Source of the DNA: Amycolatopsis oliviviridis
Lineage (GTDB): Bacteria > Actinomycetota > Actinomycetes > Mycobacteriales > Pseudonocardiaceae
Assembly (NCBI RefSeq): GCF_014654365.1
Contig: NZ_BNAY01000007.1
Span: 412,180 to 476,179 of the forward strand
DNA: 64,000 bases
Direction of reading: 5' to 3'
A model generated the notes under the pieces. That model had not been told where the DNA came from. It worked only from the letters and a program-made list of their open reading frames with translations, and searched no databases. The translations under genes were made by a program, and so were the position numbers. The stretch's first letter is position 1. Every line of letters begins with the position of its first letter. Below are positions 39,978 to 49,301 of the stretch, in pieces.

Positions 39978-40433
39978 TCAGTAGCAGCTGAACCGGACTG
40001 TCGACGCTCGATCGTTCTGCAGCTCCAGCGTCCACAACAGACACTGCATCAGCACCGCCACCACCTCGGCCGGTGTTCCCTGGGTGGCGAGGTCGGAGTG
40101 GATCTCAAGGTCTCCGGCGTCCCTGTTGAGGCTGGCGGACAGGGCACGCAAGGCGGAACGCGGACCAGGGGGCAGGACCTCCACTTCGACCGGCTCGTCA
40201 TGCTCGGTCGTCACGTCGAAAGTGAACAGAGCGCCGCTTTTTTCCTGAATTCGAGCGCGAATCATCCGGGCGCTGGTGCCGACGAGTTCCCGCAGGAGGG
40301 CGCTCGCGCGGGCGCGCGAACTGTTCGCCGCCAGCCTGGCCAGGACGTCTGCCACGTAGTCGTGGTCGCCATTCCTCGTGGTCGTGACGAGCTGCTCGGT
40401 CAAGGCACCGATGCCCATGTCGAAGTCGGTCAT
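39978..40433 (-). CDS. Hypothetical soluble protein
   Basis: About 151 residues from ATG 40433 (MTDFDMGIGALTEQLV); the frame is open further upstream. The middle (VADVLARLAANSSRARASAL, LRELVGTSARMIRARI) is helical, and the second half has alternating strands (VEVEVLPPGPRSALRALSAS). I do not recognise the family. It is divergent from an ATP-grasp gene. Confidence 0.5.
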   Translation of the reverse strand: MTDFDMGIGALTEQLVTTTRNGDHDYVADVLARLAANSSRARASALLRELVGTSARMIRARIQEKSGALFTFDVTTEHDEPVEVEVLPPGPRSALRALSASLNRDAGDLEIHSDLATQGTPAEVVAVLMQCLLWTLELQNDRASTVRFSCY

Positions 40434-40812
40434 TCTCGGGGTTACCCGCTGTGGCCTTCGGTAATCGCCCAGAGAAGGAGCACTCATCATCGAGGACGGC
40501 GGGCCGTCCGGGAAAACCGGCCCATTCCGTCGTGCGATCGCCGCGCGGAAGCCCTTCGCGCGGCGGCCTGGCCGTAGCTTGGTTCGCTGTCGGTGGATGA
40601 GGCCGGGCGACCCGGCACGGTCCGAGTAGCCCGGCCCCATCGTCTCGCCGCCCCGATCGGCGACTGAATTCGATCTTGTCAGAGATCGTGATCGCCGCCG
40701 GCCGGGGGCGTTCCGGTCCGGCCGCCGCTTCGCTCTGCGTAGTGCGATCTGTCCTTTTCGGAGTAGAGCCACTAGGCCGTCTGGACCGTTTTCGTTGCGG
40801 GATAACGGGAAA

Positions 40813-42102
40813 ATGACTGGCATGCCGAAAAAGAACATCTTCGTGATCGGTTACGACCGGGACAACGCGCGCATTCTGGGGCGGCTGCGAGATGCCGAGC
40901 GGTACGTCTTCCATGGTCTGCTCACTCCGGAGGAGCTGCAACATGGCGAGATCGACATCGTCGCTCTCGTGGAGAAGGCACAGAAGCAGCTCGACGCCTT
41001 CGAGGGTGATATCGACGCCATCGTGGGGTACTGGGATTTCCCGGCCGCGACGATGGTGCCACTGCTCGCCGAACGGTATGGCCTGCCGCACGTGCCACTG
41101 GAAGCCGTCCTCAAGTGCGAGCACAAGTACTGGAGCCGGATCGAGCAGCGCGAGGTGATCGACGAGATCCCGAACTTCGGCATCGTCGACCTCGAAACCG
41201 ACCGACCGGTCGTGCCGGAGGGCGTGGGCTTTCCGATGTGGCTGAAGCCGGTGAAGTCGTTTTCGTCCGAACTGGCCTTCCACGTCGCTGACGAGGACGA
41301 TCTGGCCGCCGCGGTCGCAGAGCTTCGCGAGGGCATCGGCAGGGTGGGGGATCCGTTCGACCACGTGCTGGGCCAGGTTGACCTGCCCCTGGAGATCGCC
41401 GACGTCGGAGGCGCGGCCTGCCTTGCCGAGGAAGAGCTGCGCGGCGTCCAGGCGGCGGTGGAAGGGTATGTCTATAAAGGACAGGTGGTGGTTTACGCCG
41501 CCTTGGACTCACTCGACTACCCCGGACACTCGTCTTTTCTGCGGCACCAATACCCCTCGCAGCTGCCCGAAGACGTCGTCGAGCGGATGCGAAACGTCGC
41601 CGAGCGGGTGATGACACGGATCGGGTTCGACAACGCCACGTTCAGCATCGAGTTCTTCTACGATCCCAGATCGGGGAAGCTGGGTCTGCTGGAGATCAAC
41701 CCGCGGCACTCGCAGTCGCACGCGGAGCTGTTCGAGTTCGTCGACGGCGTCGCCAACCACGATCTCATGGTCCGGCTCGGTCTCGGCGAGCGTCCCGAAC
41801 CACGTGGCGGCAGCGGCGAATACCGGATCGCCGGACGCTGTTACTTGCGTCGTTTCTCCGGCGACGCGCTCGTCACCCGCGTCCCGGCCGACACCGAGAT
41901 CGCCGCGTTGGAGCGCCAACTTTCCGGAACGGTGATCGACGTCGTCCCGAAGGCCGGCGAGCGGCTGTCGGACTTGCCTGAGCAGGACAGTTACAGCTAC
42001 GAGCTGGCTGAGATCCTCATCGCGGCGCAAAGTGTGCACGAGCTGGAGGAGAAGTACGAGCGGTGCGTCGAAGGCCTGCGGTTCGAGTTCGACGAGCCCT
42101 GA
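40813..42102 (+). CDS. ATP-grasp family ligase
   Basis: About 429 residues from ATG 40813. It has ATP-grasp features: a Rossmann-like start (KNIFVIGYDRDNARILGRL), KYWSRIEQREVIDEI, MWLKPVKSFSSELAF (nucleotide-binding Lys), EGYVYKGQVVVYAAL, and LLEINPRHSQSHAEL with the metal-binding Glu/Asn. Such enzymes join a carboxylate to an amine or thiol using ATP. The substrate is unknown and no partner gene is evident. An in-frame upstream start at 40795 is possible. Confidence 0.85.
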   Translation: MTGMPKKNIFVIGYDRDNARILGRLRDAERYVFHGLLTPEELQHGEIDIVALVEKAQKQLDAFEGDIDAIVGYWDFPAATMVPLLAERYGLPHVPLEAVLKCEHKYWSRIEQREVIDEIPNFGIVDLETDRPVVPEGVGFPMWLKPVKSFSSELAFHVADEDDLAAAVAELREGIGRVGDPFDHVLGQVDLPLEIADVGGAACLAEEELRGVQAAVEGYVYKGQVVVYAALDSLDYPGHSSFLRHQYPSQLPEDVVERMRNVAERVMTRIGFDNATFSIEFFYDPRSGKLGLLEINPRHSQSHAELFEFVDGVANHDLMVRLGLGERPEPRGGSGEYRIAGRCYLRRFSGDALVTRVPADTEIAALERQLSGTVIDVVPKAGERLSDLPEQDSYSYELAEILIAAQSVHELEEKYERCVEGLRFEFDEP

Positions 42103-42364
42103 TACCGAATCGGGGCATCCCTTTTCAGGTTCGCCTCCCGTTCCACCCCCTCGCGTCGGCGACCGCGCTCTCCAGCCTCGTCCTCGCCGTTGTCGTCGGC
42201 GCCATGGCACACAGTGCGGACACCTCGGGCAAGGCGCCCAGTGAGTTCTTGTTCGTCAGTGACGGTTCGGACGAACTCGCCGCCGCGACAGAAGCGGCGC
42301 TGCGGACCACGAGCGTTCCGGAGCACCGGATTTCCGTCCTGGTCGGACCGGGTACGCGGCCGTT
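42103..42364. other. Unassigned stretch
   Basis: One frame on the + strand (SATALSSLVLAVVVGAMAHS, ending RPLCES) stays open through it, but it has no start with a ribosome site and I do not recognise it. It may be part of the decayed sequence that continues as the SDR fragment. Confidence 0.3.
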
Positions 42365-42849
42365 GTGCGAATCGTGATCACCGGGCCACCGGCAACGTCG
42401 GAACCGCGCTGCTCGCCGCCCTGGCCTTGGGCGGCGATGACCTGATCGGCGTGGCCCGGAGATTGCCCGACACGACGGCCACGCCGTATCGGGCGGCGAG
42501 CTGGTGTGCGAGAGACCTGAGCGAACCCGGTAGCGAACGCGAACTGGCGGTGCTGCTGGAAGGCGCGGACGCGGTCATCCATCTCGCGTGGGCGATTTCC
42601 CCAGAGCGCGGGGAGCCGCCGATGTGGCGCACCAACGACCACGGGACGCGGCATGTGCTCGACGCGGTGGCCGCGGCCGCGGTCCCGCACGTGGTGGTCC
42701 TGTCGTCTGTGGCTGAGTACGTGCCCGCGCCGTCGAGCTACTCGACCACCGCCCGGTCGGTGACGCGGCCGTCCGGCATTTGCCGGCCCACCGCCCACGA
42801 TGTTCTCGTTTCGAGTGATCGCGCTCGTTCCGGACCACTTGCCGTTTGA
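42365..42849 (+). pseudogene. Frameshifted and truncated NAD-dependent epimerase/SDR fragment
   Basis: GTG 42365 starts VRIVITG, then one base is missing near 42383-42385. The next frame continues as ATGNVGTALLAALALGG, DAVIHLAWAISPERGEPPMW, and VVVLSSVAEYVPAPSS, a typical NAD-binding epimerase. After about 140 residues the homology stops and the Tyr-Lys catalytic part is absent. A single-base error could explain the frameshift but not the truncation. Confidence 0.7.
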
Positions 42850-42936
42850 CCTGGGCGACGGCGGGGTAAACGCGAAGAGCAGTCTCGTCGACCGGGATAT
42901 CCAGCTGACTCGAAGGGTGTGGACGGAGGAGGGCTC

Positions 42937-44046
42937 GTGGAGCACCAGGAGGTCGGGATCACGCCGTTCAACGTCGAGTCCGCGCTCGTGCTGAGCTTCT
43001 CCGGTGTGATTTCCGCCGAGACGGGGCCAAACCTCGCTGCAAGACTCGCTGATGTGGTCGCCGTGCTGCCGCCCCCGCCGTTGGTCGTGCTTGATCTGCG
43101 CAGGGTCATCGAGCTGTCCGCGTCCGGGGCCTGTGTGCTCGCCGATTTCGTTCGGGATCGGGCCGGGAACGATATCCGGTTCGCCGCGGTGCTTGACATT
43201 GGCTCCGTCGCTTCGGGCACGCTTCGCCGTCAGATACCTGGCGACGTCCTTCCGGTCTACGCGAGTGTGGATGCGGCGATTTCCGCCGACGAGACCGACG
43301 CCGAGGCACTGATCGGTGACTTGGATGTCCAGCTGGCCGCGTTGACGAGGGTGCTGCTCGAAGCGGATACGGTCGAGCAGGCGCTGCGGCAGGTGGTAGC
43401 TGCCGCGGTGGCCGTGCTTCCGCACGCTCGAGTCATCAGCGTCACTCTGCGTGATTCTGCGGGCCGGTTCTCCACCCCGGTTCAGACCGACAGTGTCGCC
43501 GCGGAACTCGACCGGATCCAATACGCCACCGGCAGTGGCCCGTGCGTCGATGTCGCTCGGCCCGAGAGCCCTGGTTATGTCCTCGCCCAGGACCTCACCG
43601 GCCCGACCGCATGGCCCCAGTTCTCCGCAGTCGCCACGGCGCATGGCTATGGTTCGGTGCTCTCCACCGCGCTGCAGCCGCTCACCCGGCCCGCCGAGGT
43701 CGGCGGTGCGCTGAATATTTACAGCCACCGCCACGGTTTCACCTCTGACGACCGCCATCGCGCCTTGCTGCTGGCCACCCATGCCACGCTCGTCTTGGTC
43801 CGCACCAGTGATGTCGAGATCGCCGATCTGAAATTCGGACAGTTGCACCGGGCGATCGAATCCCGCGATGTGATCGGGCAGGCCAAAGGAATTCTCATGG
43901 CCCGGCAAGGGCTCACCGCAGGCGAAGCGTTCGATCTGTTGCGCCGGACGTCTCAGGACCTCAACGTCAAACTTGCCGACATCGCCGCCACGCTCGCCGA
44001 ACGGCACGATGAGCTCGACGCGTTCGAAGGAGAACCCACGCAGTGA
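42937..44046 (+). CDS. STAS-GAF-ANTAR regulator
   Basis: A 369-residue protein. Residues ~10-115 form a STAS domain (VVLDLRRVIELSASGACVLA), ~125-290 a GAF domain (ATGSGPCVDVARPESPGYVL; WPQFSAVATAHGYGSVLSTA), and ~300-355 an ANTAR domain (AIESRDVIGQAKGILMARQG; EAFDLLRRTSQDLNVKLADI). ANTAR proteins bind RNA hairpins to prevent termination, controlled here by ligand or partner binding to GAF or STAS. GTG 42937 has GGAGGAGGG just upstream. It is first of three ANTAR genes in line. Confidence 0.87.
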   Translation: MEHQEVGITPFNVESALVLSFSGVISAETGPNLAARLADVVAVLPPPPLVVLDLRRVIELSASGACVLADFVRDRAGNDIRFAAVLDIGSVASGTLRRQIPGDVLPVYASVDAAISADETDAEALIGDLDVQLAALTRVLLEADTVEQALRQVVAAAVAVLPHARVISVTLRDSAGRFSTPVQTDSVAAELDRIQYATGSGPCVDVARPESPGYVLAQDLTGPTAWPQFSAVATAHGYGSVLSTALQPLTRPAEVGGALNIYSHRHGFTSDDRHRALLLATHATLVLVRTSDVEIADLKFGQLHRAIESRDVIGQAKGILMARQGLTAGEAFDLLRRTSQDLNVKLADIAATLAERHDELDAFEGEPTQ

Positions 44047-44260
44047 ACACTGCGAGCGGACGGAGTTGCCTTCGGCTGGGCTGTTGCCGCGGCAAGACTC
44101 GCCCTACGGTGTCGATCTGGATCGGAGATCGATCGAATCGGCGCCGGTGCTCGCGCTGCGTCATGGGCCTCATCCAGCGGACAACGAGCCGGATAGGACA
44201 TGATTAGGCGTCCGGGTTTGTCGAGTTTGTGTGATGTTCGGGTGCGTGTGGAGGTCGGTG

Positions 44261-44977
44261 GTGGACGGGCTACGCCGTGATCGGTTGTGGCAGGTCGTCA
44301 CCGAGCGAGCGGGCGGCAGTTGGCCGGAGGCCGGTTGGGTCGGTGTCGTGTGTTCGGTGGCGGGAGAATGCACCGAGGCGGACGGCGCGGCCATCTCCCT
44401 GCGCGCGCAGGGAGACCGGCAGGAGTTGGTCGCGTTCACCGACGACTGGTCCAGTCACCTGGAGGAACTGCAGTTCACGGTCGGCGAGGGGCCTGCCGCG
44501 GAGGCGTATGCCACGGGCGGGCCGGTGCTGGTGAGTGATCTGGCGTTCGAGGAGTACCGGTGGCCGGGGTTCACGGACGGGGCGGCGGAGCACGGCCTTC
44601 GCGCGGTGTTCGCGTTCCCATTGCAGGTCGGTGCGATCCTGCTGGGCACGCTGAGCCTCTACCGGCGCGTGCCGGAGGCGTTGGGCGTGGACGCGCTGGG
44701 TGATGCGCTGATTCTCGCCGACATCGCCACATCGGCGCTGGTGAGCGACGCCAGTAGCGTGAACGGGCCGATAGCTCCTTGGGCGCGCATGGAGGCCGAG
44801 GGGCATTACGACGACGTGAACATCGCCACGGGCATGCTCGCAGCCGAACTCGGGATCAGCCTCGGTGAGGCGTTACTGAGGCTACGCGCGCATGCGTTCA
44901 GTCATCGGATCCCGATCACCGAGGTAGCGAGAATGGTCATGAACCGGCAGCTGCGCTTCGACACGTCCGCCGACTAA
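44261..44977 (+). CDS. GAF-ANTAR regulator
   Basis: About 238 residues from GTG 44261 (GGAGG six bases upstream). The GAF domain (LEELQFTVGEGPAAEAYATG; VSDLAFEEYRWPGFTD) is followed by an ANTAR domain with a divergent start (YDDVNIATGMLAAELGISLG; LLRLRAHAFSHRIPITEVAR). Its stop TAA shares its last base with the next ATG. The RNA-binding domain resembles others in this array and it probably acts in transcription antitermination. Confidence 0.82.
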   Translation: MDGLRRDRLWQVVTERAGGSWPEAGWVGVVCSVAGECTEADGAAISLRAQGDRQELVAFTDDWSSHLEELQFTVGEGPAAEAYATGGPVLVSDLAFEEYRWPGFTDGAAEHGLRAVFAFPLQVGAILLGTLSLYRRVPEALGVDALGDALILADIATSALVSDASSVNGPIAPWARMEAEGHYDDVNIATGMLAAELGISLGEALLRLRAHAFSHRIPITEVARMVMNRQLRFDTSAD

Positions 44978-45750
44978 TGCCGCGCCACGAGCAGGGACCA
45001 TGTGGCCGCCGTATGCTGTCCGATGTGAGTACCCCCAGCCAATTCAGCGACGAAGTCGCGGGTATCACGACGCTGCTGGCCGCCCGCCACAGCGCGTTGA
45101 CCATCCTGCGCGCCGTGACCGAGGCGTGCGGGACGGTACTTGCCGCGGAAGCCACCGGAATATTGGTCCGCGACCCGCGTGGCGGTTTCGCGGTGGTCGA
45201 CGCATCGGACGACAAGGTCCGATTCAGCGAGTTCCTGCAGGCACACCTCGGCGAAGGACCGTGCGTGGACTCCATCGACGCCAACGAGGTCGTCAACACC
45301 GACGACCTCCGCGCGGAAGAAAGGTGGCCGCGTTTCGTGTCGGAAGCGACCGCTGCGGGCTTTCACGCGGTCTACGCCTTTCCGATGCGGTTGATCGACC
45401 ACGCGATCGGCGGGCTCAACATCTTCTTCGCCCAACCCGTCTCGCTCACGGACGAGCGGCTACGGCAGGCACAGGTACTGGCCGACCTCGCTGTGCTCGG
45501 CCTGACCCAGGAGCGGGACCAGCGGCGGATCGAGCGCCTTGCCGAGCGCACGATGGGCACCCTCAACGACCGTGCTCGGGTGCAGCAGGCGGTCGGGTTC
45601 GTCGCCGCGACGCTGAACATAACCCCGAAAGCCGCTCGCGCGGCCATCGTCGTGTTCACCAGCAGGGCCACACGGTCGATCCAGGACGTCGCCGAAGACC
45701 TCATCAACGGCACCCTCGAACCGGCCGCGATCACGTCGCCCAGGCCCTAG
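44977..45750 (+). CDS. GAF-ANTAR regulator
   Basis: A 257-residue protein overlapping the previous stop by one base; starts at 45013 or beyond are possible and the true one is unclear. GAF motifs include LGEGPCVDSIDANEVVNTDD and WPRFVSEATAAGFHAVYAFP. ANTAR follows (NDRARVQQAVGFVAATLNIT; AIVVFTSRATRSIQDVAEDL). It is the third of three consecutive + strand ANTAR genes. Confidence 0.82.
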   Translation: MPRHEQGPCGRRMLSDVSTPSQFSDEVAGITTLLAARHSALTILRAVTEACGTVLAAEATGILVRDPRGGFAVVDASDDKVRFSEFLQAHLGEGPCVDSIDANEVVNTDDLRAEERWPRFVSEATAAGFHAVYAFPMRLIDHAIGGLNIFFAQPVSLTDERLRQAQVLADLAVLGLTQERDQRRIERLAERTMGTLNDRARVQQAVGFVAATLNITPKAARAAIVVFTSRATRSIQDVAEDLINGTLEPAAITSPRP

Positions 45751-45757
45751 CCGGCTC

Positions 45758-45994
45758 TCAGTCCCACCGCACATCGGGGTCCGCACGGCTTTCCGCGGTG
45801 GCGTTGACAATCGTGATCATCCTGGCCGCCTTGACACTACAGACGGCTTGCTCCAGCGAATCTCGCAGATGATCGCGCGCTTCCTCCCGGCCGCACACTC
45901 GTTGAACCTGCAGAATCCCCACGGCGCGATTCACCGTCGCGCGCACCCGCATCTGATCCAGCAGATTCCAGGCAGCCGCTTCTTGACACGCCAT
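45758..45994 (-). CDS. Possible short ANTAR-like protein
   Basis: A 78-residue frame from ATG 45994 with MRVRATVNRAVGILQVQRVC and AARMITIVNATAES resembles an ANTAR helix bundle without GAF. A GGAG lies a few bases upstream. It may be a small stand-alone RNA-binding protein or the relic of a longer ANTAR gene. It converges with the preceding gene (7-base gap). Confidence 0.4.
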   Translation of the reverse strand: MACQEAAAWNLLDQMRVRATVNRAVGILQVQRVCGREEARDHLRDSLEQAVCSVKAARMITIVNATAESRADPDVRWD

Positions 45995-46148
45995 GGGCTC
46001 CGGCGACGGGAAAGTCACATCACCACGGTCCCCCACCTGAGCGCGAGATACCAGGGCGGACCGGGAACACGCGGCATTCCGCCTCACAAAACCACCCCGA
46101 TCGCGTTGTTGCGCGCGTCCTGGCGGGCCGGACGAGTTCACAGTTGAG

Positions 46149-46951
46149 CTAGGTGTCGCCGGGGATGGTGAAGGCGGCCCAGAGAAGTTCGGCGGCTTGG
46201 CGTGCTTCTGGTGTGGGGACGATGGCTGGGGTGCCATCGGGTGTGGGCTGGGGCGTGTGGCTGAGGTGTTCGATGAGGGCGACTGCGAGGTCGCGGATTT
46301 TGACGTTGAATTGCTGGCTGGTTCGGCGCAGGGTGGCCCAGGCTTCGTCGGGACCGCAGTGGCGAGCGGCGATGATCGCGCCTTTGGCCTGCTCGATCAC
46401 GGCGCGGGAGCGGATCAGCGCGATCATCTGCTCGGAGTTCGCGCTGGTGTGGGCTTCGGCGACGATGAGGGTCGCGATGACGATGGCTTCGTAGCGGGTC
46501 AAGACCCGAAGAGCCTCGCTGGTGCCGGGGTGGTCCAGGGTGACGGAGAGGACCAGGAGAGTCCCCCCCCGTCGTCGTAGTAGGTGGGCAGGGCGGCTAC
46601 GCCGTGAACTCGGGCCCAGGTCGAGGCCAATGACGGGAACTGACAGGTGATCGTGTCGAGAGTCAGTTCCGGCCATCGGGGGTCGGTGAACAGATCATCG
46701 GTGAGGACGGGCTCGGCGGTGGCCGCGGCGTCGGGGATCGGCCCGCCGAACAGCTGAGTCTGGGCGGGTGCGACGTGTTCGGCGATGCCGGTGGTGACCA
46801 GGACGGTAAGGGGTTCCCCGTGGTGGGTGATGCTGACAGCGGCGCCGAGGGCGCCGGGGATGTCCGCGCTGATGCGGTCCAGCAGGGTGTGCAGCAGGGC
46901 GGCGGCGGGGATGTCGTCGGTGGCCGGCGAACGTGGCGTGTGCGCGGTCAT
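46149..46951 (-). pseudogene. GAF-ANTAR gene with frameshift at a G8 run
   Basis: ATG 46951 has AAGGAGACGAGG upstream and encodes a GAF domain (LLDRISADIPGALGAAVSIT; WPELTLDTITCQFPSL) that runs to HGVAALPTYYDDGGG. There the frame shifts at a run of eight C on the + strand (46563-46570). The next frame continues exactly where GAF should: LLVLSVTLDHPGTSEALRVL, then the ANTAR domain IRSRAVIEQAKGAIIAARHC. Corrected, it encodes a full GAF-ANTAR protein. It may be a real mutation, slippery phase variation, or a sequencing error. Confidence 0.82.
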
Positions 46952-47173
46952 CCTCGTCTCCTTCACACTTCTTGTCAGCGGCTTCAAAGCTGAACAGGTT
47001 CAATGTCGATCATGTCAGGGCCTGTGGCTATTCGGCATGCTGTGCCGCTCAGCCAGGGCGCGGATGTGAGCGAGGCGGCAGGACTCGACGCCGATCTTGC
47101 GTGTCCGTCCGCCCCTTACCACCCCCGGCGGGGTGTCCTGGCGGGCCGGGCCTTCGTCTGGGTAGCCGGTGGT

Positions 47174-47902
47174 TCAGGGAGGTGACAGCCTGATGCGATG
47201 CGCGATGATGTCGCGGGCGACGCTGAGCAGCGGACGGTCATGGCGGTAGGCGTAGGCGCGCAGTAGCGCCAGCGCCGGCCCGGGCTGGATGCCGAGTTGG
47301 ACGGTGAGGATGCCGGTGGCTTGGTGAATCTCGGCGCGGTGCAGCGCAAGATGCTTGCCGTCGTCGGTGGCGAGTGGACCCATCGGGGTTTGCAACAGGA
47401 GTTGCAGCATGACGACGGCGAGGCGGCCGAGTTCGTGCTCGGTTCCAGGGGCGAAAGGGCCGGGGGTAGACCGGTAGCCGGTCAGCACACCGAGTGGCCC
47501 GGCGCCGAAGATGAGTGGGATGGCGATTATGGCGCGGATGGGGGTCCGGAGCGCGGCGGGCTGGAACGCCGGCCAACGGTCAGCGGGAACTGAGGTCAGG
47601 TCGGTGACGATGACCGCTTCGCCGAGGCGGGCGGCGTCGGCGCTGGGACCTTCTCCCAGGATGTATTGCAGGTCGTCGAGGTCGTCGAGACGCCGGCGGG
47701 CGGGGTCGGACCAGAGAAGTTCCAGGTGTCCCTCGGCGGTGACGACACACAGGGTGAGGCCGTCCAGTTCGAGCAATGTCGCGGCGGTGGCGGGGGACGC
47801 GGCCGAGAGATCCCGGCCGGTGTCGGCGGCGCGGCGCAGGTCGGTCAGCAGCGCGGCGAACGGATCGTGTGAGGGCCCGGTGGCTCCGGGCGGGGTGGTC
47901 AT
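47174..47902 (-). CDS. GAF-ANTAR regulator
   Basis: A 242-residue protein with GAF (DDLQYILGEGPSADAARLGE; VTDLTSVPADRWPAFQP) and ANTAR (LALHRAEIHQATGILTVQLG; ALLRAYAYRHDRPLLSVARD) domains. Its ATG overlaps the upstream gene's stop by four bases (ATGA), so the two are co-translated. Confidence 0.87.
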   Translation of the reverse strand: MTTPPGATGPSHDPFAALLTDLRRAADTGRDLSAASPATAATLLELDGLTLCVVTAEGHLELLWSDPARRRLDDLDDLQYILGEGPSADAARLGEAVIVTDLTSVPADRWPAFQPAALRTPIRAIIAIPLIFGAGPLGVLTGYRSTPGPFAPGTEHELGRLAVVMLQLLLQTPMGPLATDDGKHLALHRAEIHQATGILTVQLGIQPGPALALLRAYAYRHDRPLLSVARDIIAHRIRLSPP

Positions 47903-48519
47903 CGCGTCGGTTCGAGCTCGGTGGGTCCGTGGCCCAAGGCGACGTCGACGGCCAGGTCGCTGAGCGGGATCCGCCGGGCTCTGGCGTGGTCACGCAACCT
48001 GGTGAACGCCTCGTCCATGGAGATGCCGAAACGCTCGGTCAGGACTCCTTTTGCCTGTTCGATCGCCACTCGGGTGTTGAGTGCTCCGACGCTGGTCTCG
48101 GGGGAGCGTAGCGGCACGGCCGCGATCGCGACGATGCCCGCTCGGTGGGCATGGAGTGCGAACCTGGGCCAGCGGGCCGTGCCGAGACTGTCGTCTCCAA
48201 ACGCCACGGGGCCAAGCGAGCCTCGGCTGCGGGTGCTGTCCAGACAGGGACCTTCACCGAGCTCGACCTGGATTTCCTCCAGTTCTCGGCAGCGTTCGTC
48301 GGACGCGGTGGCGTAAGCGACCCGGCCCCTGTCGTTGATGATGGTGATCCCGGCACATTGCACCGTCAGCAGCGCGGTCGCATGGCCGGTCAGGTCGTGG
48401 AGCAGTTCAACGACATCGAAGTCGTCGCCCCTGTGTGTGAGGTCGATTACCGCCTCGGCAATCCGAGCGTCTCGTTCCGTGGCAGGGATAATGCGCCGCC
48501 GATCAGTCGTGTCCCGCAT
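47899..48519 (-). CDS. GAF-ANTAR regulator with a deleted inter-domain linker
   Basis: About 206 residues from ATG 48519, with the family-typical start TTDRRRIIPATERDARIAEA. GAF residues ~35-148 (VELGEGPCLDSTRSRGSLGP) lead straight into ANTAR at 149 (TRVAIEQAKGVLTERFGISM). Relatives carry about 45-50 more residues between SVGALN and the ANTAR helix, so an in-frame deletion seems to have removed the last GAF helix and linker. Signal transfer between domains may be altered. It overlaps the next gene by four bases. Confidence 0.8.
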   Translation of the reverse strand: MRDTTDRRRIIPATERDARIAEAVIDLTHRGDDFDVVELLHDLTGHATALLTVQCAGITIINDRGRVAYATASDERCRELEEIQVELGEGPCLDSTRSRGSLGPVAFGDDSLGTARWPRFALHAHRAGIVAIAAVPLRSPETSVGALNTRVAIEQAKGVLTERFGISMDEAFTRLRDHARARRIPLSDLAVDVALGHGPTELEPTR

Positions 48520-48723
48520 CCGTGACCATGGGCAGGGGCCCGGCGCACGACCGACGAAGAGAATACGGTGACCTTGTGGTGAGGCCATGTCGTGCACGCT
48601 GACAGGGAACGTTCGCCTCGAATCCTGCTCGCCCTGTCCAAGGTCCCGCTGCAATGACTGCTTCCACGCAATCCCGGCAACTTACGATGCGTAAGTCACC
48701 CTACGCCTTCACTTGGCCGGTAA

Positions 48724-48882
48724 CTAGGAACCGTTACCCCGCGAAAAGGCGTCACGTCCGAGCACCTCCAGGACGCGAGGGTCGGCGCCGCGGCCCTGCT
48801 TGTGGCCGGGCGGGGTGAAGGCCAAGCCGCCCTCGCGGCGGTAGGACTCGATGGCTTCCAGCACTGGGGCGCGCGAGTGATC
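48724..48882 (-). pseudogene. N-terminal fragment of an Orn/Lys/Arg decarboxylase
   Basis: DHSRAPVLEAIESYRREGGL, then AFTPPGHKQGRGADPRVLEV and LGRDAFSRGNGS, matches the beginning of PLP-dependent Orn/Lys/Arg decarboxylases, where the PGHKQG motif is highly conserved. It ends in a stop after 52 codons, and the original start codon appears to be lost. The remaining ~430 residues are absent. Confidence 0.78.
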
Positions 48883-48893
48883 TCCTGTGAAGG

Positions 48894-49286
48894 TCAGCGG
48901 CCCAGGGCGTTCTCTAGTTCCTTCTTGGTCATGCTGGAGCGGCCTTTGATGTCGCGCTTTTTCGCCTCGTTGTAGAGCTGGTCCTTGGTCGGGCCGCCCG
49001 GTCCCTCGCGGTTGCCGTACCGCTTCCCGCCGCGCTTCTGCGGGGAGGTGTCACGAGTGGAACTTTTGCTGGCGGAACGAGATTCACCGGACTGCGCGCG
49101 GTTCTTGTTGACCGTCCGCGCGGCGATCTCCTCGGCACGGCCAGTACTGGCGCCCTGATTCGTCCTGCGGCAAAACAGGGAGGATCGCGAGAGCGTCCCG
49201 AATTCACCCGATCTGGAGCCGGCTTCGCGCTCGAGCGCTGATCCTGTTTCACGCCGGCGACGCGGGGTACACCGAGGGATCCTCAT
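48894..49286 (-). CDS. Small basic protein, plasmid-stabilisation-like
   Basis: About 130 residues, start uncertain (ATG 49286 used). The C-terminal ~80 residues are recognisable: GRAEEIAARTVNKNRAQ, TSPQKRGGKRYGNREGPGGP, TKDQLYNEAKKRDIKGRSSM, TKKELENAL. This is a small actinobacterial family, annotated from memory as plasmid stabilisation or Rho-N-like (SAP-like helix). It is very basic and probably binds nucleic acid. It is divergent from the YihY gene. Confidence 0.6.
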   Translation of the reverse strand: MRIPRCTPRRRRETGSALEREAGSRSGEFGTLSRSSLFCRRTNQGASTGRAEEIAARTVNKNRAQSGESRSASKSSTRDTSPQKRGGKRYGNREGPGGPTKDQLYNEAKKRDIKGRSSMTKKELENALGR

Positions 49287-49301
49287 CGGGAGGTCACCTT
49301 G

